Shown: piece after piece, positions 61,351-64,000 of the stretch
How positions within the stretch are numbered: the stretch's first letter is position 1
Layout: the number at the start of each line of letters is the position of its first letter
Source of the DNA: SZUA-547 sp963669315
GTDB lineage: Bacteria > Pseudomonadota > Alphaproteobacteria > Rhodobacterales > Rhodobacteraceae
Assembly: GCA_963669315.1 (NCBI GenBank)
Contig: OY770021.1
Location: forward strand, 1,612,001-1,676,000
DNA: 64,000 bases
Direction of reading: 5' to 3'
Translations under genes and position numbers: made by a program
Notes under the pieces: model-generated
What the model was told of the DNA's origin: nothing
The model's input: the letters and a program-made list of their open reading frames with translations, nothing else
The model's database searches: none

Positions 61351-62282
61351 AGATAGGTTCCGAGCATTTTCAAGTAGAGCAGCACCTTGGCCAGCACGCC
61401 CATCGCGCCTGCGTCTGGTCCGAATACCGTGGCCGAGCCGGTCATGCCAAGTCCTTTAAGCGCTTCGGGAAATCCATCGGGCCATTCGATCACGACCAAA
61501 TGGTCGCTTGAGGAGCCGATATCCGATCCGCCCGCCAGCTCTCCGCTGACCTTCAGCTGGCCTGACGATGTGCCAGGCACGATGGATGTGACCGTCGTCT
61601 TGTAGATGGTTCCCGGATCACCGTTGAACACGATCTGAACCTCTGCGCCCGGGGCGATTGCAGCCGCGCCGTTCTGGCTGAACACGCCGACCAATTTTGG
61701 GCCGCCGCCTTTGATAAACGGGATCACCGGGTCCAAAGCCGAAGTCTGTTCGCCAGGCGCCACCCGCAGGGCGGTCACGATACCATCGCTGGGCGCGTGA
61801 ACGACGGTCTGTTCGAGGTTGTAGGCAGCGCTTTCACGCGCCGCGATCGCCTGATCGAGCTGCGCCTTCGCCTCGTCCAACTCCTGCTGGCTGATGGTGG
61901 CGCTGCGGCCCTCGGAGAGCTTCGCCTTTCGGTCAAAGGTAATCCGGGCGATCGTCTCCCGCGCGAGCGCTTGATCGAACGCATATTGATAGGGGCGCCG
62001 ATCCAGTCGAAGCAACTCGGCGCCTTTCTCGACAGGTTCGTTCGGTTTGACCGACACCGTCTCCACCACGCCGCTGACCACCGGGGCGATCTCAACCACC
62101 TGACCCATGACGGTCACCCGCCCGCTGGGCGTCTTGGTGTTGAGCATCGCGACCACGACCAGCGCGATCACAAGGCCGATCAACGCGACGAAAACATGCG
62201 CTGTACGATTCCAGGCAAGCCATTTGAACTGGAAGAAAATCAGCCAGATCAGGACCGCGTAGATCGAAAGAATGATCAGCAT
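61347..62282 (-). CDS. HlyD-family membrane fusion (adaptor) protein, YiaV/AaeA-like
   Basis: 311 residues. Two N-terminal hydrophobic helices (about 2-20 and 28-47), as in YiaV-type adaptors, then the lipoyl-like half GQVVEIAPVVSGVVETVSVKPNEPVEKG, a short helical hairpin (about 105-158) and the second lipoyl half VVHAPSDGIVTALRVAPGEQ, followed by a beta-barrel domain. It should link the inner-membrane machinery to the periplasm. The stop overlaps the start of the 604-residue gene. Confidence 0.9.
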   Translation of the reverse strand: MLIILSIYAVLIWLIFFQFKWLAWNRTAHVFVALIGLVIALVVVAMLNTKTPSGRVTVMGQVVEIAPVVSGVVETVSVKPNEPVEKGAELLRLDRRPYQYAFDQALARETIARITFDRKAKLSEGRSATISQQELDEAKAQLDQAIAARESAAYNLEQTVVHAPSDGIVTALRVAPGEQTSALDPVIPFIKGGGPKLVGVFSQNGAAAIAPGAEVQIVFNGDPGTIYKTTVTSIVPGTSSGQLKVSGELAGGSDIGSSSDHLVVIEWPDGFPEALKGLGMTGSATVFGPDAGAMGVLAKVLLYLKMLGTYL

Positions 62283-62313
62283 GATGTTCTCCTTCGGTCA
62301 CGGCGTCGCAAGC

Positions 62314-62337
62314 CGAAACCGGGTGATTGCGGTTTCG
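62314..62337 (-). terminator. Hairpin between the outer-membrane protein and HlyD-like genes
   Basis: CGAAACCG (62314-62321) and CGGTTTCG (62330-62337) form a perfect 8-bp stem with an 8-base loop in the 81-base gap. No U-run. It could be a partial terminator that lets the barrel gene be expressed more than the transporter genes. Confidence 0.45.
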
Positions 62338-62363
62338 CGATCGGAGTCACGTGGGAATGCGAG

Positions 62364-63206
62364 CTAGAACCCGAAGGTCAGTCCCAGATATGGCCCGGTC
62401 TGGACGACGTCATAAGCGAACTCGCCGTCTGAGCGCTCGGTTGAAAAGTCGATGCCGTAGACCTGCCAACCGAGTTTCAGCGAGGTGTTTTCCCAAGGCC
62501 GATAGTCCGCTCCAGCCAGCACCTTCCAGGCCAGATCGTTGCCGCCAGCGCCAAATCCGCCGAAATCGGCACGAGCGCCGAGCGTCCAGCGGTCGTTCAG
62601 CTGCATCGCGCCGCGCGCGCCGATGACCGGCTCCCACCAGACCTCAGTGCCGCCCAGCGTCGTTTGCCTGCCAGGTCCCGGTCCGAGGTCGAAGCTGGCG
62701 TCGACCTCCTGACGCAAGTTGTTGTAGCGCACGCCCGCCTGAATATCGAAAGACGCCAGCCGGCCGGTGTCGTCATAAGAACCGTGATAGAGGCGATATG
62801 CGCCCAACAGATCGACCCAGCCTTGCTTGATCGAGATGTCGACCCGCCCGGATCCCACGCCAGCTGGTCCGGTAAAATCGCTGCCGCCACCGAGATTGAC
62901 GTAATAGGCGTCAAGCACGAGCCCGAGATCACCGCGCCACGCCTCACCGCGAACCGATGCCGCCATGTTCAGGAGTTCGAGAACGTCCGACAGGTCGAGG
63001 TCCACATCGACCTCTCCATCCGCAACCACCGACGTACCCGTGGTCGAGACCGGCAGGAACAGATACGGCGTCAGCGTGAAGCGCCACTCATCGTCAGATA
63101 CGCCCTGCACGTTCAGCGGATCGGCTTGGGCCGCGCCGCCGAGAGAAATTCCAATAGCAAGACCAAAGGCGGCCGTGATTCCGCCAAGTCGACTGTTGAA
63201 CTTCAT
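62364..63206 (-). CDS. Predicted outer-membrane beta-barrel protein
   Basis: 280 residues. Signal peptide 1-28 (GAAQA-DP), then alternating strands such as EWRFTLTPYLFLPV, GDLGLVLDAYYVNLGG and TSLKLGWQVYGIDF, ending YLGLTFGF; the terminal Phe is the usual barrel-assembly signal. About 250 mature residues would give an 8- to 12-stranded barrel. AGAGGAACGCCC precedes ATG 63206. Same strand as and 81 bases upstream of the HlyD-like gene, so it could be the outer-membrane part of that system. It is not a TolC-type channel. Confidence 0.82.
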   Translation of the reverse strand: MKFNSRLGGITAAFGLAIGISLGGAAQADPLNVQGVSDDEWRFTLTPYLFLPVSTTGTSVVADGEVDVDLDLSDVLELLNMAASVRGEAWRGDLGLVLDAYYVNLGGGSDFTGPAGVGSGRVDISIKQGWVDLLGAYRLYHGSYDDTGRLASFDIQAGVRYNNLRQEVDASFDLGPGPGRQTTLGGTEVWWEPVIGARGAMQLNDRWTLGARADFGGFGAGGNDLAWKVLAGADYRPWENTSLKLGWQVYGIDFSTERSDGEFAYDVVQTGPYLGLTFGF

Positions 63207-63486
63207 CGGGCGTTCCTCTCATCAATGGGGCTGACTGAGCCAGTATGCAATTAGCTTATCGCCATATCCAAAGGTTTCCAGTGAATCACGGTGGCTACGA
63301 GTAAAAACGGCCGTGGGACGCGTCGCAAAAGCAGCCGCAGGCAGACCGACTCTGGGGGAATTTGCGCGCCTGAGACGGCCGTCGTTCACTTGATGTCGCG
63401 CTCTTTCCTGAAGTCCGAGATCCTGTCACCTGGAGTGCCCCCGCTGAATTGGTCCACCGTTATGTTTAGGAAACGGAGGACAGAGA

Positions 63487-63765
63487 ATGGCGAACAAGCG
63501 GCACAAGCCCGAAGAGATTGTTCGGAAGCTACGGCAGGTTGATGTGCTTGTCGGGCAGGGGATGACGCGTGTGGACGCGATCCGGGAGGTTCGTATCACC
63601 GAGCAGACCTATTACCGATGGCGAAAGCAGTATGGCGGCATGGGAACCGACCAACTGAAGGAACTCAAACGGCTTCAGAAGGAGAACGAACGGCTGAGAA
63701 AGGCCGTGTCGGACCTGACCCTGGACAAGCTGATCCTGAAGGAAGCTGCACGGGGAAACTTTTGA
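63487..63765 (+). CDS. IS3-family transposase OrfA
   Basis: 92 residues. Helix-turn-helix (EEIVRKLRQVDVLVGQGMTR and ITEQTYYRWRKQYGGM) followed by a leucine-zipper-like helix (LKELKRLQKENERLRKAVSD) and DLTLDKLILKEAARGN, standard for IS3 OrfA. GGAGGACAGAG is the ribosome-binding site. The stop overlaps a TTG opening orfB. Confidence 0.92.
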   Translation: MANKRHKPEEIVRKLRQVDVLVGQGMTRVDAIREVRITEQTYYRWRKQYGGMGTDQLKELKRLQKENERLRKAVSDLTLDKLILKEAARGNF

Positions 63766-64000
63766 GCCCCGCCCGTCGCCGCGCCTGCATCGAGCTGATC
63801 CGCAGTGAGATGAAGGTGTCGGAACGCCGAATCTGCCGGGTGCTGGGGCAGCATCGATTAACGCAAAGACATCAGCCACGCGGCCGAGAAGACGAAGACC
63901 GGCTTGTGGCCGACATGATCGAACTTGCCAGGCAATATGGCAGCTACGGATACCGTCGCGTCGCTGCGCTGCTGAGAGACGCAGGCTGGCGGGTCAGCGA
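63762..64000 (+). CDS. IS3-family transposase OrfB, 3' truncated by the window edge
   Basis: An open frame from TTG 63762 (overlapping the OrfA stop) to the end of the window, 79 codons. The translation has VSERRICRVLGQHRLTQRHQ and QYGSYGYRRVAALLRDAGW, the N-terminal HTH_21-type region of IS3 OrfB. The DDE catalytic core lies outside. In this family OrfB is usually made as an OrfAB fusion by frameshifting or by translational coupling. Confidence 0.88.
   Translation, partial: MSPARRRACIELIRSEMKVSERRICRVLGQHRLTQRHQPRGREDEDRLVADMIELARQYGSYGYRRVAALLRDAGWRVS

Larger units (their letters stand above)
63445..64000 (+). mobile_element. IS3-family insertion sequence, left part (cut by the window edge)
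   Basis: orfA and the 5' part of orfB of an IS3-type element. The left end is not fixed: TGAATTGGTCCACCG at 63445-63459 is a plausible terminal repeat 42 bases before orfA, but its partner lies beyond the window. The 280 bases between the barrel gene and orfA (63207-63486) hold the barrel promoter and no other supported gene. Confidence 0.75.

Noticed and set aside
63291..63542. An 83-codon plus-strand ORF between the barrel gene and the insertion sequence
   Set aside because: It crosses the probable left end of the IS element and runs into OrfA in another frame; no motif seen.
1..64000. CRISPR arrays, rRNA genes, prophage or replication-origin features
   Set aside because: No regularly spaced repeats, no rRNA-like sequence, no phage structural genes and no clustered DnaA-box pattern were seen while reading the window.

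Overview
The window is a high-GC chromosomal segment of an alphaproteobacterium, most likely a member of the Rhodobacterales. The support is gene content and order: a cytochrome c oxidase block ctaC-ctaB-coxF-ctaG-ctaE-SURF1 running into thrC and a mitochondrial-type processing peptidase; lspA, a DUF3035 lipoprotein and a pair of M16 peptidases ahead of mutL; ubiA close to rsmE and a plant-type gshA; and a monomeric isocitrate dehydrogenase. No rRNA, tRNA or CRISPR array was found. Most of the window is intact, tightly packed core genome with many ATGA or GTGA start/stop overlaps.

Layout. 1-2200: the 3' end of a UPF0283 membrane protein, a His-rich secreted protein and a DUF547 protein. 2597-13479 (+): ileS, a small exported protein, lspA, DUF3035 lipoprotein, active and inactive M16 subunits, mutL, DUF3422. 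13447-16495 (-): ubiA, then a TPR methyltransferase and a coiled-coil protein that look inserted between ubiA and rsmE. 16565-20078 (+): rsmE, two translationally coupled unknown genes, gshA. 20088-21533 (-): tldD. 21705-29269 (+): the aa3 oxidase block without subunit I, thrC, an M16 peptidase and a GNAT enzyme. 29280-33319: YqgE, a caspase-like peptidoglycan-binding protein, a DsbD-alpha-like protein and a nitroreductase.

33548-43875 (+) is a metabolic island. It holds a three-subunit 2-oxoacid oxidoreductase with a GltD-like flavin subunit (KorCAB type), then a complete Liv-type ABC importer. Between them lies an AT-rich, palindrome-rich promoter region. The layout suggests import and oxidation of one carbon source, which I cannot name.

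43954-53288 is an amino-sugar locus. On the minus strand are a MurQ-type etherase and a sugar ABC importer with a Gfo/Idh oxidoreductase. On the plus strand are a GntR/UTRA regulator, a SIS-type GlcN-6-P deaminase candidate and nagA. Two near-identical 23-base sites face each other between the divergent halves and are probably the GntR operators. A 50-codon ORF coupled to gntR looks like the remnant of a BadF-type sugar kinase, a step otherwise missing here.

53297-57659 holds icd, an aldehyde dehydrogenase and a frameshifted DUF1801 gene. 57687-63206 (-) is an apparent trans-envelope system: outer-membrane barrel, HlyD-like adaptor, an unrecognised 604-residue membrane protein, ABC ATPase and FtsX-type permease. 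It is my best candidate for something undescribed. The right edge enters an IS3-family element cut by the window end.
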